This document shows positions 40,022 to 48,342 of a DNA stretch of 64,000 bases, one piece after another; position 1 is the first letter of the stretch; each line of letters begins with the position of its first letter. The stretch comes from an uncultured Clostridia bacterium (lineage in GTDB: Bacteria; Bacillota; Clostridia; Oscillospirales; Oscillospiraceae), in assembly GCA_945949735.1 (NCBI GenBank), contig CAMFFO010000002.1, positions 1 through 64,000 on the forward strand. The letters run 5' to 3'. A model generated the notes under the pieces. It ran no database searches. It was not told the DNA's origin and saw only the letters and a list, made by a program, of their open reading frames with translations. The position numbers and the translations under genes are program-made.

Positions 40022-41080
40022 ATGAAAAAGACAACGGTTTCCAAGCTGCTCCAAAAGTACCTTCCCTATGTGATCGTGATCGTGGGCTTCGCGGTGTGCC
40101 AGTCCATGGTATCCGCTGGTACGATGCCCCGCACGACGAAATCCCTGCTGATTCCTGTGTGTGTCTATATTGTAATGGCGGTTTCCCTGAACCTGACCGT
40201 CGGTATTTCCGGCGAGCTGAGTTTGGGCCATGCCGGCTTCATGTCAATCGGCGCCTTTACCGGTATCGTGATCGCGGCTTATGTCCGTGAGGTGTTCGGA
40301 TGCTCGGAATCGCTGCAGCTGCTGATTTCCATTGCTGCCGGCGGTGTGATGGCTGGGCTATTCGGTTTCCTGATCGGAATTCCGGTGCTCCGTCTGCAGG
40401 GCGACTACCTGGCCATTGTGACCCTGGCCTTCGGTGAGATCATCCGCAACATACTAAACTGCATTTACATCTCCGTTGACGGCTCCGCGCTGCGGTTCTC
40501 CTTTAATCAGCCCAATCTTCCCGGTAAGCTCCTGTTCCGCGGCCCCACCGGCGCCACCGGCGTCACCCGGATCGCTACCTTCACGGCGGGATTCATCCTG
40601 GTTCTTTTCACGCTGTTTGTGGTTTTGAATCTGGTGCATTCCCGCTCCGGCCGTGCGATCATGGCTGTTCGGGACAACAAGATCGCTGCGGAAGCCTGCG
40701 GACTGGACGTGACCAAATACCGCATGATGGCGTTTGTTACCTCCGCAGCTTTGGCAGGTATGGGCGGCGCGCTGTTCGGACAGAACTATTCCACGCTGAC
40801 TCCCGCCAATTTCTCCTTCAATGCGTCGATCCTGATCCTTGTGTATGTGGTGCTGGGCGGTATCGGCAACATCACCGGATCGATCATTGCCGCAACGATT
40901 CTGTATGTCCTGCCTGAGGAGCTGCGTGCCTTTGCTGACTACCGGATGCTGGTTTATGCTGTGGTTCTGATCGGGGTCATGCTGCTGACCAACAACCGGA
41001 CCATCAAGAATTTCCTGAATTCCCTTCGGGAAAAGATTCGCGGAAATGAAGAGAAGAAGGGCGGTGCGCTGCATGAGTGA
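40022..41080 (+). CDS. livM: Branched-chain amino acid ABC transporter permease LivM
   Basis: The 352-residue membrane protein shows LivM signatures: SLNLTVGISGELSLGHAGFM, QGDYLAIVTLAFGEIIRNIL, RAIMAVRDNKIAAEACGLDV (docking loop) and LVYVVLGGIGNITGSIIAAT. It pairs with LivH in the membrane. ATG 40022 lies 10 nt after the livH stop with GAGGTGG upstream. The C-terminal end (REKIRGNEEKKGGALHE) runs 8 nt into the livG start. Confidence 0.94.
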   Translation: MKKTTVSKLLQKYLPYVIVIVGFAVCQSMVSAGTMPRTTKSLLIPVCVYIVMAVSLNLTVGISGELSLGHAGFMSIGAFTGIVIAAYVREVFGCSESLQLLISIAAGGVMAGLFGFLIGIPVLRLQGDYLAIVTLAFGEIIRNILNCIYISVDGSALRFSFNQPNLPGKLLFRGPTGATGVTRIATFTAGFILVLFTLFVVLNLVHSRSGRAIMAVRDNKIAAEACGLDVTKYRMMAFVTSAALAGMGGALFGQNYSTLTPANFSFNASILILVYVVLGGIGNITGSIIAATILYVLPEELRAFADYRMLVYAVVLIGVMLLTNNRTIKNFLNSLREKIRGNEEKKGGALHE

Positions 41081-41930
41081 CAAAATCAAGCGGAAAAGCG
41101 ACACAAAGATGGTTCCGTTCCCTTCCCACGCCATTGTTCCTGAGCGGGATTTGGGGAGCCGGCCCGTGCTGGAATGCAGCCACCTGGGGATTGATTTCGG
41201 CGGCCTGCGTGCCGTGGATGATTTTAACCTGACCATCGGAAAAACGGAAATCGCCGGCCTGATCGGCCCCAACGGCGCAGGCAAAACCACGGTTTTCAAC
41301 CTGCTTACCAAGGTATACCAGCCTACCTCCGGAACCATCATGGTAAACGGCAAGGATACTGCCGGAATGAATACCGCTCAGGCCAACAAGCTGGGCCTGG
41401 CGAGAACCTTTCAGAACATTCGACTGTTCAATCAGATGACTGTGGAGGATAATGTCCGCATTGGCCTGCACAATCAGATTTCTTACGGTATGTTTTCCGG
41501 TATTCTCCGCCTGCCGCCTTACTGGTCAGGGGAGAAGAAGCAGCATGAAAAGGCTATGGATCTTCTGTCCATTTTCCACATGGAGAATATGGCCAATGAG
41601 AAAGCGGGAAGTCTGCCCTACGGAGCTCAGCGTCGTCTGGAAATCGTCCGGGCCCTGGCCACGAATCCCAGCCTGCTGCTGCTGGATGAGCCTGCCGCCG
41701 GTATGAATCCCAAGGAAACGGAAGAGCTGATGGATAACATCATCAAGATCCGTGATCAGTTCCAGATCGCCATTATGCTGATCGAACATGATATGAATCT
41801 GGTTATGGGCATCTGCGAGGGCATCTGCGTTCTGAACTTCGGCAGGGTCATCGCCAAGGGTACTGCCGAAGAGATTCAGCATAATCCGGAAGTGATCGAG
41901 GCCTACCTGGGCCGTCAGAAGGAGGACTGA
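41073..41930 (+). CDS. livG: Branched-chain amino acid ABC transporter ATP-binding protein LivG
   Basis: The 285-residue ATPase has Walker A GLIGPNGAGKTTVFNLLT, Q-loop in LARTFQNIRLF, an ABC signature region SLPYGAQRRLEIVRALAT (degenerate LSGGQ, as is usual for LivG) and Walker B LLLLDEPAAGMN, with IMLIEHDMNLVM supplying the switch His. It energises LivHM import. It overlaps the end of livM. The leading 30 residues (KRKSDTKMVPFPSHAIVPER) are an extra N-terminal extension. Confidence 0.94.
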   Translation: MSDKIKRKSDTKMVPFPSHAIVPERDLGSRPVLECSHLGIDFGGLRAVDDFNLTIGKTEIAGLIGPNGAGKTTVFNLLTKVYQPTSGTIMVNGKDTAGMNTAQANKLGLARTFQNIRLFNQMTVEDNVRIGLHNQISYGMFSGILRLPPYWSGEKKQHEKAMDLLSIFHMENMANEKAGSLPYGAQRRLEIVRALATNPSLLLLDEPAAGMNPKETEELMDNIIKIRDQFQIAIMLIEHDMNLVMGICEGICVLNFGRVIAKGTAEEIQHNPEVIEAYLGRQKED

Positions 41931-41932
41931 AT

Positions 41933-42652
41933 ATGAGTGATAAAAAGTGCCTTCTTCGGGCGGATAATCTGAATGTATATTACGGCTCCATCCATGCCAT
42001 TAAGGATGTGTCCTTTCATGTGGATGAGGGCGAGATCGTGACGCTGATCGGCGCAAACGGCGCGGGAAAGACCACCACGCTGAATACCGTGGCGGGACTC
42101 ATGAAGCCCAAATCCGGCACGGTCACCTTTGATGGGAAGGTTATTTCCGGAATTCCGGCCGACCGGATCGTGTCCTTGGGCATGGCTCTTTGCCCGGAGG
42201 GACGACGGATATTCCAGCATATGACGGTTCGGGAGAATCTGGAAATGGGCGGCTACAGCCGTCCCGGAAGCGAGATTGAAGATTCCATCGAGCAGGTGTT
42301 CCAACGGTTTCCCCGGCTGAAGGAGCGGCGCAAGCAGATCGCGGGCACCCTCTCCGGCGGCGAGCAGCAGATGCTGGCAATGTCCAGGGCTCTGATGAGC
42401 AAGCCCAAGCTGATGATGCTGGATGAGCCCTCCATGGGTCTGGCGCCCATTCTGGTGGATCAGATCTTTGATATTATCAAGGAGCTCCATCAGGCGGGAA
42501 CAACGATTCTCCTTGTGGAGCAGAATGCACGCAAGGCGCTGCAGGTGGCTGATCGGGCCTATGTCCTTGAAACGGGCAGCGTGACCCTCAGCGGCACCGG
42601 CGCAGAGCTGGCCAGCTCCGACTCGGTCAGAAAAGCGTACCTCGGCGGTTAA
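41933..42652 (+). CDS. livF: Branched-chain amino acid ABC transporter ATP-binding protein LivF
   Basis: The 239-residue ATPase has Walker A TLIGANGAGKTTTLNTVAGL, ALCPEGRRIFQHMTVRENLE, ABC signature GTLSGGEQQMLAMSRALMS and Walker B LMMLDEPSMGLAP with TTILLVEQNARKAL. It is the second ATPase of the LIV importer. GGAGG lies in the last codons of livG, 2 nt separate the genes. A terminator follows. Confidence 0.94.
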   Translation: MSDKKCLLRADNLNVYYGSIHAIKDVSFHVDEGEIVTLIGANGAGKTTTLNTVAGLMKPKSGTVTFDGKVISGIPADRIVSLGMALCPEGRRIFQHMTVRENLEMGGYSRPGSEIEDSIEQVFQRFPRLKERRKQIAGTLSGGEQQMLAMSRALMSKPKLMMLDEPSMGLAPILVDQIFDIIKELHQAGTTILLVEQNARKALQVADRAYVLETGSVTLSGTGAELASSDSVRKAYLGG

Positions 42653-42658
42653 TTTCAG

Positions 42659-42693
42659 ACACCCCCTGCATACAATGTGCAGGGGGTGTTTTT
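42659..42693 (+). terminator. Terminator of the liv operon
   Basis: ACACCCCCTGCA pairs with TGCAGGGGGTGT around a 7-nt loop, followed by TTTTT. It lies 7 nt after the livF stop. The 3' arm GGGGG also forms the ribosome site of the next small ORF. Confidence 0.92.
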
Positions 42694-42843
42694 ATGTGCC
42701 GGAAACGTCATATGCATGGATGGTGCATGATCTGCCTGGGGTTTGGCATTTTGGTGGGACACTGCCTGGATTCCTGGTTTCTATGCGCGGTAGGAGGCTT
42801 TATCCTGGTTGTGGTGGGCTTCTGCACGCTGCGGAGAAGATAG
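42694..42843 (+). CDS. Small hydrophobic protein, 49 residues
   Basis: MCRKRHMHGWCMICLGFGIL begins the protein; two hydrophobic stretches (CLGFGILVGHCLD, WFLCAVGGFILVVVGFC) end in CTLRRR. It looks like a small membrane hairpin. Its ATG lies in the T-run of the liv terminator, and GGGGGTG of the hairpin would serve as its ribosome site, so translation depends on read-through and hairpin opening. Function unknown; it may be fortuitous. Confidence 0.5.
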   Translation: MCRKRHMHGWCMICLGFGILVGHCLDSWFLCAVGGFILVVVGFCTLRRR

Positions 42844-42860
42844 AGCCGGAATGTTGAGCA

Positions 42861-43113
42861 GATAAATTGGTGTTTGTCGCTTCACGTCCACGATTATCTG
42901 TCATTGCGAACCAGTCCGCTTAAGTGGTCGTGGCAATCCCCCGGTTGAAAGGAATCAGGTAACAATTACCGCCAAGAATTGCGGCGAAACTCACTTTTAC
43001 CGGTACTTTTCGGTACATTTCCCCTCTAAGTAAGGGGATTGCCACGACCAGTGTGCGCACTGGTCTCGCAATGACAGTATTTTTTCGGGTTCGCACTTGT
43101 AAACAACAATTTA
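42861..43113. repeat. Family A palindromic repeat, copy A7
   Basis: Left end AAATTGGTGTTTGTCGC, right end TTGTAAACAACAATTTAC; the two ends are of different variants. Interior arms CATTGCGAACCAGTC and TCTCGCAATGACAG. Fills the 338-bp gap before the SipL-like gene. Confidence 0.85.
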
Positions 43114-43181
43114 CATAAGGAATATCCTTGTCCCCCGGGGAATATGCTTTGGTAACACTGCGTGGAGAAGGAGTGATCCGC

Positions 43182-44684
43182 ATGGAGATTCAATTTAAAA
43201 ACTACGCCTGCGCCTGCCTGGACACGTGCTTGTGGGAGGTTCAGAATGCCGAAGGGACGCTGGAGATTCGCGTGCCGGATGGAATGCCGGATATCGGCAG
43301 GATTCTGGCTTCCTGGGGACAGCCTATCCTGAGAGGGAAGGAATGGAGAAGTGAGCAGATTTCCTTCTCCGGAGGAATGATGGTATGGGTGCTGTACGCG
43401 CCGGAGGACGGAAGCGCGCCTGGATGCCTGGAGGGGTGGATTCCGTTCCAAATGCGCTGGGATCTGCCTGGGAATATCCGGGATGGTCAGATCCGCATAG
43501 GGCTGACGACTCGGTTTGTGGATGCCCGGTCGGTTTCTGCCAGGAAAATCATGATTCGCGCGGGGCTGGCAGCCATGGCCGAGGCCTGGACACCCGGGGA
43601 AGCGCAGCTTTATTCCCCCGAGGAGATCCCCAAGGGGGTGGAGCTGAAACGGGAGCGGTACCCAATGCGGCTGCAGAAGGAGGCGGGAGAGAAAACCTTC
43701 CTGCTTGCCGAGGAGCTGCCCCTGCCCGGCTCCGCGCCCCAGCCGGAGAAGATCCTCTACTGCAGCTTAAGTCCGGAGGTAACGGATCAGAAGGTGATGG
43801 CGAACAAGGTGGTTTTCCGGGGAAACGGAAATCTTCATATGCTTTATACCGCGGAGGGCGGACAGATTCATAGCTGGGACTTCCCCCTGGCGTTTTCCCA
43901 GCTGGCGGAGCTGGAGGAGAGCTATTCCGGGGACGCCCAGGTCAGCGTTATCCTCTGCGCCACCACTCTGGAGCCGGAAATAGACGATGAGGGTGTTCTG
44001 AAGCTGAAGTGCGCGCTGGTTGGACAGTATTTGGTGGATGATATTCAGACCGTAGAGGTTGTGACGGATGCTTACTGTCCGGGAAGAAGCATGGAAATGA
44101 CCATTCAGGAGCTCTGCTTGCCCGTGATTCTGGATTCCAGTAAAGAGAGCGTTTTTGGAGAGCAATCCATTCCTGCGGGAGGAAATCTGGCGGCGGATGT
44201 TCAGCTGCAGGCGGATTACCCAAGCGTCCGTTCCGGTGAGGACGGCCTGCAGATCGAGATTCCCGGTTCCATGCAGGTGCTCTATTATGACCGGGATGGG
44301 ACACTGCAAAGCACAACATCCCGCTGGGAGGGCAAATGCAGCCTCCGCGCGGACGGGGATTCCCAGGTGATCGCCCGGCCCCTTCCAACCCCGGAACCAC
44401 AGCTTATGGTGGGCGGCGAGCGTATGGACGCCCGGTGGGAGCTTCCCATGGAGATTGTCACCACGCAGCGAACCCACATTCCCATGGTCACCGGGCTGGA
44501 ACTGGGGGAGGCGAAGAAACCCGAACCGGGCCGCCCCTCTCTGATTCTGAAGCGGGTGGGTTCGGACGGCCTCTGGGAGATTGCCAAGCACACAGGCTCC
44601 ACCATGGAGGCCATCCGCAAGGCCAATAACCTCCGGGATGAGCCGGAACAAGGACAGATGCTCCTGATCCCGGTAGGATTGTAA
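43182..44684 (+). CDS. SipL-like spore-coat morphogenesis protein (DUF3794 and LysM)
   Basis: The 500-residue protein has DUF3794/SPOCS-type beta regions across about 1-430, such as FKNYACACLDTCLWEV, TLEIRVPDGMPDIGRILASW and EQSIPAGGNLAADVQLQADY. A C-terminal LysM module lies at about 450-498 (GLWEIAKHTGSTMEAIRKAN, LIPVGL). This is the plan of SipL, which binds SpoIVA at the forespore surface in clostridia. It acts in the mother cell during coat and cortex assembly. GAAGGAG lies 8 nt before ATG 43182. Repeat B4 follows. Confidence 0.85.
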   Translation: MEIQFKNYACACLDTCLWEVQNAEGTLEIRVPDGMPDIGRILASWGQPILRGKEWRSEQISFSGGMMVWVLYAPEDGSAPGCLEGWIPFQMRWDLPGNIRDGQIRIGLTTRFVDARSVSARKIMIRAGLAAMAEAWTPGEAQLYSPEEIPKGVELKRERYPMRLQKEAGEKTFLLAEELPLPGSAPQPEKILYCSLSPEVTDQKVMANKVVFRGNGNLHMLYTAEGGQIHSWDFPLAFSQLAELEESYSGDAQVSVILCATTLEPEIDDEGVLKLKCALVGQYLVDDIQTVEVVTDAYCPGRSMEMTIQELCLPVILDSSKESVFGEQSIPAGGNLAADVQLQADYPSVRSGEDGLQIEIPGSMQVLYYDRDGTLQSTTSRWEGKCSLRADGDSQVIARPLPTPEPQLMVGGERMDARWELPMEIVTTQRTHIPMVTGLELGEAKKPEPGRPSLILKRVGSDGLWEIAKHTGSTMEAIRKANNLRDEPEQGQMLLIPVGL

Positions 44685-44700
44685 CGGCCAATTGCAGGAT

Positions 44701-44876
44701 AAATTGTTGTTTACAGCACTATCACAGTAGGGGCGGATATTATCCGCCCGCAACCTTACAGCATTGATAGTACGCACATTCACCGGAAATGCTCAAAAAC
44801 CGGAACGTTTCGGGCGGATAATATCCGCCCCTACGGTAGCAACGTAAGGTGCTTGAAAACTGTAAACAACAATTTT
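44701..44876. repeat. Family B palindromic repeat, copy B4 (inverted)
   Basis: AAATTGTTGTTTACAGCAC left end and AAACTGTAAACAACAATTTT right end. It is the reverse complement of the B2/B3 orientation. Confidence 0.93.
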
Positions 44877-44885
44877 CAACATAAA

Positions 44886-44957
44886 GACAGCCTGCAGTGT
44901 GGGGCCGCGAAAACGCCGTTCCGGGGGAGAACCGGGACGGCGTTTGGGCAGGCTGTC
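44886..44957. other. Nested inverted-repeat structure, possible structured RNA or terminator
   Basis: GACAGCCTGC (44886-44895) pairs with GCAGGCTGTC (44948-44957), and inside it AAACGCCGT (911-919) with ACGGCGTTT (937-945), then CCGG with CCGG. The 72-nt result is a long, G+C-rich forked hairpin. No U-run follows. It lies about 180 nt before the CobW-type gene. The rest of 44958-45072 shows nothing recognisable. Confidence 0.55.
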
Positions 44958-45072
44958 GCGTTTGGGGGAAGGACCTGCCTGGAAACAGCTTAACGAAAAT
45001 CCTCTGTCATTAGCAAGGGGAATCTGTCGAAGAGAACGCCGGGGAGAAGAAAGAAGTTTTTTCGGTTTCCGC

Positions 45073-45101
45073 TTGTCATAGCATTGTTTTGGTGGTATAA
45101 T
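45073..45101 (+). promoter_or_regulatory. Promoter of the CobW-type GTPase operon
   Basis: -35 TTGTCA, 17-nt spacer, perfect -10 TATAAT, 35 nt before the ATG. No clear Zur or Nur box was identified by eye. Confidence 0.82.
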
Positions 45102-45135
45102 ATCGGGTAGAATTTTTATATAGAAGGTGTATTCC

Positions 45136-46326
45136 ATGACAAAAATCGATATTTACTCCGGGTTCCTGGGCGCCGGAAAAACGACCCTGATCAAGAAAAT
45201 GATCCAGGAGGGCTATCAGGGGGAGAAGCTGGTACTCATTGAGAACGAATTCGGTGAGATCGGCATTGACGGCGGATTCCTGCAGGATGCGGGCATCAAC
45301 ATCACCGAGATGAATTCCGGCTGCATCTGCTGCTCTCTGGTGGGTGACTTCGGAAAGGCTCTGGTTAAAGTCATTGACGAGTATCATCCCGACCGGATCA
45401 TCATTGAACCCTCCGGCGTGGGCAAGCTGTCCGATGTGATCGGCGCGGTGAAGAAGGTTATGAACGAGGATGTTACGCTTGGTCATACCGTGGCTGTGGT
45501 GGACGCGGGCAAGGTCAAGGTGTATATGAAGAACTTCGGTGAGTTCTATAACAACCAGGTGGAGACTGCCTCTGCCATCATTCTCTCCCGTACCGATTCC
45601 ATTCCCCAGGCGAAGCTGGACGCCGCCGTGGCCATGCTGCGGGAGCACAATGACAAGGCGGCCATTGTCACAACCCCCTGGGGTCAGCTCACCGGGGCGC
45701 AGCTGATGGACGCCATGGAGGGACAATCCTCCCTGGCCCGGGAGCTGGCGAAGCTGGAGGAGGAGCATCACCATCATCACGACCATGACGACGATGACGA
45801 TGATTGCTGCTGCCATGACCATGAAGAGCATGGACACCATCATCACGACCATGATGATGACGATGATGGCTGCTGCCATGACCATGAAGAGCATGAGCAT
45901 CACCATCACGATCATGAGCACCATCATCATGACCATGACGACGATTGCTGCTGCCATGACCATGAGGAGCATGAGCACCACCATCATGATCATGACGAGA
46001 ACTGCACCTGTGGCTGCCACGACCATGGGCACCATCACCATGACCATCACGCCGATGAGGTCTTTACCTCCTGGGGCGTGGAGACTGCCAGAAAGTTCGA
46101 CAAGGCCGCGGTGGAAGCCGCTTTGAAGGAACTGGACACCGGGAAATACGGCGCGGTGCTTCGCGCCAAGGGCATTCTGCCTGCAGCAGACGGAAGCTGG
46201 ATCCACTTTGATTATGTTCCTGAGGAGATCAATGTGCGTACCGGCGGTGCGGATATCACCGGCAAGCTGTGCGTCATCGGCTCCAAGCTGGACGAGAAGG
46301 GCATCGCGGCTCTCTTTGGGGTGTAA
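45136..46326 (+). CDS. COG0523/CobW-family GTPase with long His/Asp/Cys metal-binding run
   Basis: The 396-residue protein has Walker A SGFLGAGKTTLIKK (8-21), the family CxCC motif in NSGCICCSL (63-66), EPSGVGKLSD and a SRTDS guanine-specificity segment. Residues 211-307 are almost only His, Asp, Glu and Cys (HHHHHDHDDDDDDCCCHD and similar blocks, repeated about six times). The C-terminal domain (about 308-396) is CobW_C-like. COG0523 GTPases deliver zinc or other metals to target proteins. The run should bind many ions, making this a store or a chaperone with buffer. The ATG at 45136 follows AGAAGGTG. Confidence 0.9.
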   Translation: MTKIDIYSGFLGAGKTTLIKKMIQEGYQGEKLVLIENEFGEIGIDGGFLQDAGINITEMNSGCICCSLVGDFGKALVKVIDEYHPDRIIIEPSGVGKLSDVIGAVKKVMNEDVTLGHTVAVVDAGKVKVYMKNFGEFYNNQVETASAIILSRTDSIPQAKLDAAVAMLREHNDKAAIVTTPWGQLTGAQLMDAMEGQSSLARELAKLEEEHHHHHDHDDDDDDCCCHDHEEHGHHHHDHDDDDDGCCHDHEEHEHHHHDHEHHHHDHDDDCCCHDHEEHEHHHHDHDENCTCGCHDHGHHHHDHHADEVFTSWGVETARKFDKAAVEAALKELDTGKYGAVLRAKGILPAADGSWIHFDYVPEEINVRTGGADITGKLCVIGSKLDEKGIAALFGV

Positions 46327-46329
46327 GCC

Positions 46330-47274
46330 ATGCAGCAGATTCCAGTCTATGTCTTTACCGGGTTCCTGGATTCCGGAAAGACGAAATTCATCCAGGAGAC
46401 CCTGGAGGACCCCCGGTTCAACGCCGGAGAGCGGACGCTGCTGCTTGTTTTTGAGGAGGGGGAGGAGGAATATGACTTCTCCACCTATCCTCACCAGAAT
46501 GTGTTCCAGGAGGTTCTGGATCAGCAGACCGTGACCACAAAGGAGCTCCAGGCCCTGGCCAAAAAGTACAAGGCTCAGCGGGTTGTGGCGGAGCTCAACG
46601 GGATGCAGCAGGTGGGCGACCTCTATATGCGCTTCCCGGAGAACTGGGCCGTAGCTCAGGAGGTTATGTTTGCCGATTCCACCACCTTCCAGGCCTACAA
46701 CGCCAATATGCGCAATCTGGTGATGGACAAGCTGGTGGGCGCCCAGATGGTGGTGTTCAACCGAATGACGCCTGGCCAGGATGTGATGCCGCTGCATAAG
46801 ATCGCGAGAGCCGCCAACCGCCGGATCGACATCCTGTATGACTACACCGACGGCACGACGCAAATGGACGACATCGCCGATCCGCTGCCCTTTGATATCA
46901 ACGCTCCTGTGATTCAGATTCTGGATCAGGATTTTGCCCTCTGGTACCGGGATGTGACGGAGGAACCGGAGAAATATGACGGGAAAACCGTCTGCTTCAA
47001 GGCCCAGGTGGCCATGCTTCGGCGGAATAAGGATGGGATCTTTGCCCCGGGCCGGTTTGTGATGACCTGCTGTGTGGAGGATATCCAGTTCTGCGGCATT
47101 CCCTGCCGGTATGCGGAGGCGGCCAGTCTGGAATCCCGTTCCTGGGTGATGGTCAGCGCAAAGATCAGCGCGGAGAAGCACCCGCTGTACAAGGGCGAGG
47201 TGGGCCCTGTGCTCACCGCCATCCGGGTAGACCGCAACGCAGAGCCCGCCGATCCGGATGTGGCAACGTTCTAG
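46330..47274 (+). CDS. CobW-type GTP-binding protein with DUF1980-like C-terminus
   Basis: The 314-residue protein has a P-loop FTGFLDSGKTKFIQ and VVAELNGMQQVGD and VVFNRMTPGQD segments of a CobW-type domain, but it lacks the CxCC motif. Its C-terminal region (about 200-300) has FALWYRDVTEEPEKYDGKTV, RFVMTCCVEDIQFCGIPC, which resembles the DUF1980 (YcgQ-type) domain. It starts 4 nt after the first GTPase stop, so the two are one operon. A joint metal-delivery role is likely; the C-terminal identification is by eye. Confidence 0.82.
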   Translation: MQQIPVYVFTGFLDSGKTKFIQETLEDPRFNAGERTLLLVFEEGEEEYDFSTYPHQNVFQEVLDQQTVTTKELQALAKKYKAQRVVAELNGMQQVGDLYMRFPENWAVAQEVMFADSTTFQAYNANMRNLVMDKLVGAQMVVFNRMTPGQDVMPLHKIARAANRRIDILYDYTDGTTQMDDIADPLPFDINAPVIQILDQDFALWYRDVTEEPEKYDGKTVCFKAQVAMLRRNKDGIFAPGRFVMTCCVEDIQFCGIPCRYAEAASLESRSWVMVSAKISAEKHPLYKGEVGPVLTAIRVDRNAEPADPDVATF

Positions 47275-47282
47275 ATAACAGC

Positions 47283-47314
47283 AAACCTCCGGGAACGGTG
47301 TTCCCGGAGGTTTT
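47283..47314. terminator. Bidirectional terminator between the GTPases and pgsA
   Basis: AAACCTCCGGGAAC pairs with GTTCCCGGAGGTTTT around GGT. The A-rich left and T-rich right ends serve both convergent units. Confidence 0.9.
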
Positions 47315-47327
47315 GACATTGATACGC

Positions 47328-47906
47328 TCAGGTATCCATATCCTGAACCTTGGTGTTCTTCCCAAAGTAGGCAAGGATATAGCTGATGAAGGAGAAAATC
47401 AGAAAGCCGGTATCCACCAGAGCGATGGTGTTGACTGCGCCACGGGGAATGCCAGGGAAAAGCACCAGGGCGATGAGGCTGACAAACAAAATGGTGGTGC
47501 AGATTTTTCCCGCCATCAACGCGCCCGGAAGCATTTTGCCCTTGCGGAAGTGAATGATCCCCACGATGAGCTGAAAGCCCTCCTTGATGACGAAAAGCAC
47601 CAGCACGGGACGCAGCACCGGGTAATGGACGGACAGGCACAATGTCAGGGAAAACTGGGTCGCTTTGTCCGCAAGCGGATCCAGAACCTTGCCGACCGTG
47701 GAAATCATGTGGAAGCGGCGGGCGATTTTGCCGTCGATGAGATCCGTCACGCAGGATACCGCGAGGATCGCTCCCGCCACATAATACTGCCAGTCCTCTT
47801 CCGCGTTCAGGTAGACGGTAATATACACAGGAATCAGCGCCAGACGGAACAGGCTCAGCAGATTCGGGATGGTGAAAACTTCCTTTTTCCAGTCTTTGAT
47901 ATACAT
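47328..47906 (-). CDS. pgsA: CDP-diacylglycerol-glycerol-3-phosphate 3-phosphatidyltransferase
   Basis: The 192-residue membrane protein has the CDP-alcohol phosphotransferase motif DLIDGKIARRFHM then GKVLDPLADK, matching Dx2DGx2AR(x8)Gx3Dx3D. About five further helices follow. It starts phosphatidylglycerol synthesis at the inner face of the membrane. FTIPNLLSLFRLALIPVY is the usual PgsA start region. The ATG at 47906 is preceded by GGAGGAGAAACC. Substrate among CDP-alcohol enzymes is inferred from the N-terminal and motif context. Confidence 0.9.
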   Translation of the reverse strand: MYIKDWKKEVFTIPNLLSLFRLALIPVYITVYLNAEEDWQYYVAGAILAVSCVTDLIDGKIARRFHMISTVGKVLDPLADKATQFSLTLCLSVHYPVLRPVLVLFVIKEGFQLIVGIIHFRKGKMLPGALMAGKICTTILFVSLIALVLFPGIPRGAVNTIALVDTGFLIFSFISYILAYFGKNTKVQDMDT

Positions 47907-48064
47907 GGGTTTCTCCTCCGGTGGGCAGTTGGGGTTATAATTGCCATATTAGCGTATTATAGACAGATTTGAGAACATTATCAAGTATGGGGAGAGAAAA
48001 TGGGCAAAAATTCATAAAATGGAAATAAATAGGTGATTTGCATCCGGTTTCTCTCCTGGCGTGG

Positions 48065-48296
48065 AAAATTGTTGTTTGTGTGTTCTTTGCTGTCATTGCG
48101 AGCCAGTGCGCTTGAGTGGCGTGGCAATCCCCCGGTTAGTGGGGAAATGTATCGACAACTACCCCACAGAGCGGAAAACCTTGCGATTATTGGCAGAAAT
48201 CGTTACCTGGCTCCTCTCAACGGGGGGATTGCCACACCAGTCTGCGGACTGGTTCGCAATGATAGCTTCTTTTTTAGTACGCTAAACAACAATTTA
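48065..48296. repeat. Family A palindromic repeat, copy A8
   Basis: AAATTGTTGTTTGTGTGTTC left end and GCTAAACAACAATTTATC right end, with CATTGCGAGCCAGTGC and GGTTCGCAATGATAG arms. Fills the gap upstream of pgsA; the remaining stretch 47907-48064 has no recognised site. Confidence 0.87.
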
Positions 48297-48342
48297 TCTG
48301 CGTGATACGACATGGAGACAGGCTTTCGGTATTGTTCGGTTT

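Noticed and set aside
45760-46060. Tandem simple repeat in DNA as a non-coding satellite
   Set aside because: The repeats keep the reading frame of the CobW gene and encode His/Asp/Cys blocks, consistent with a real metal-binding run.
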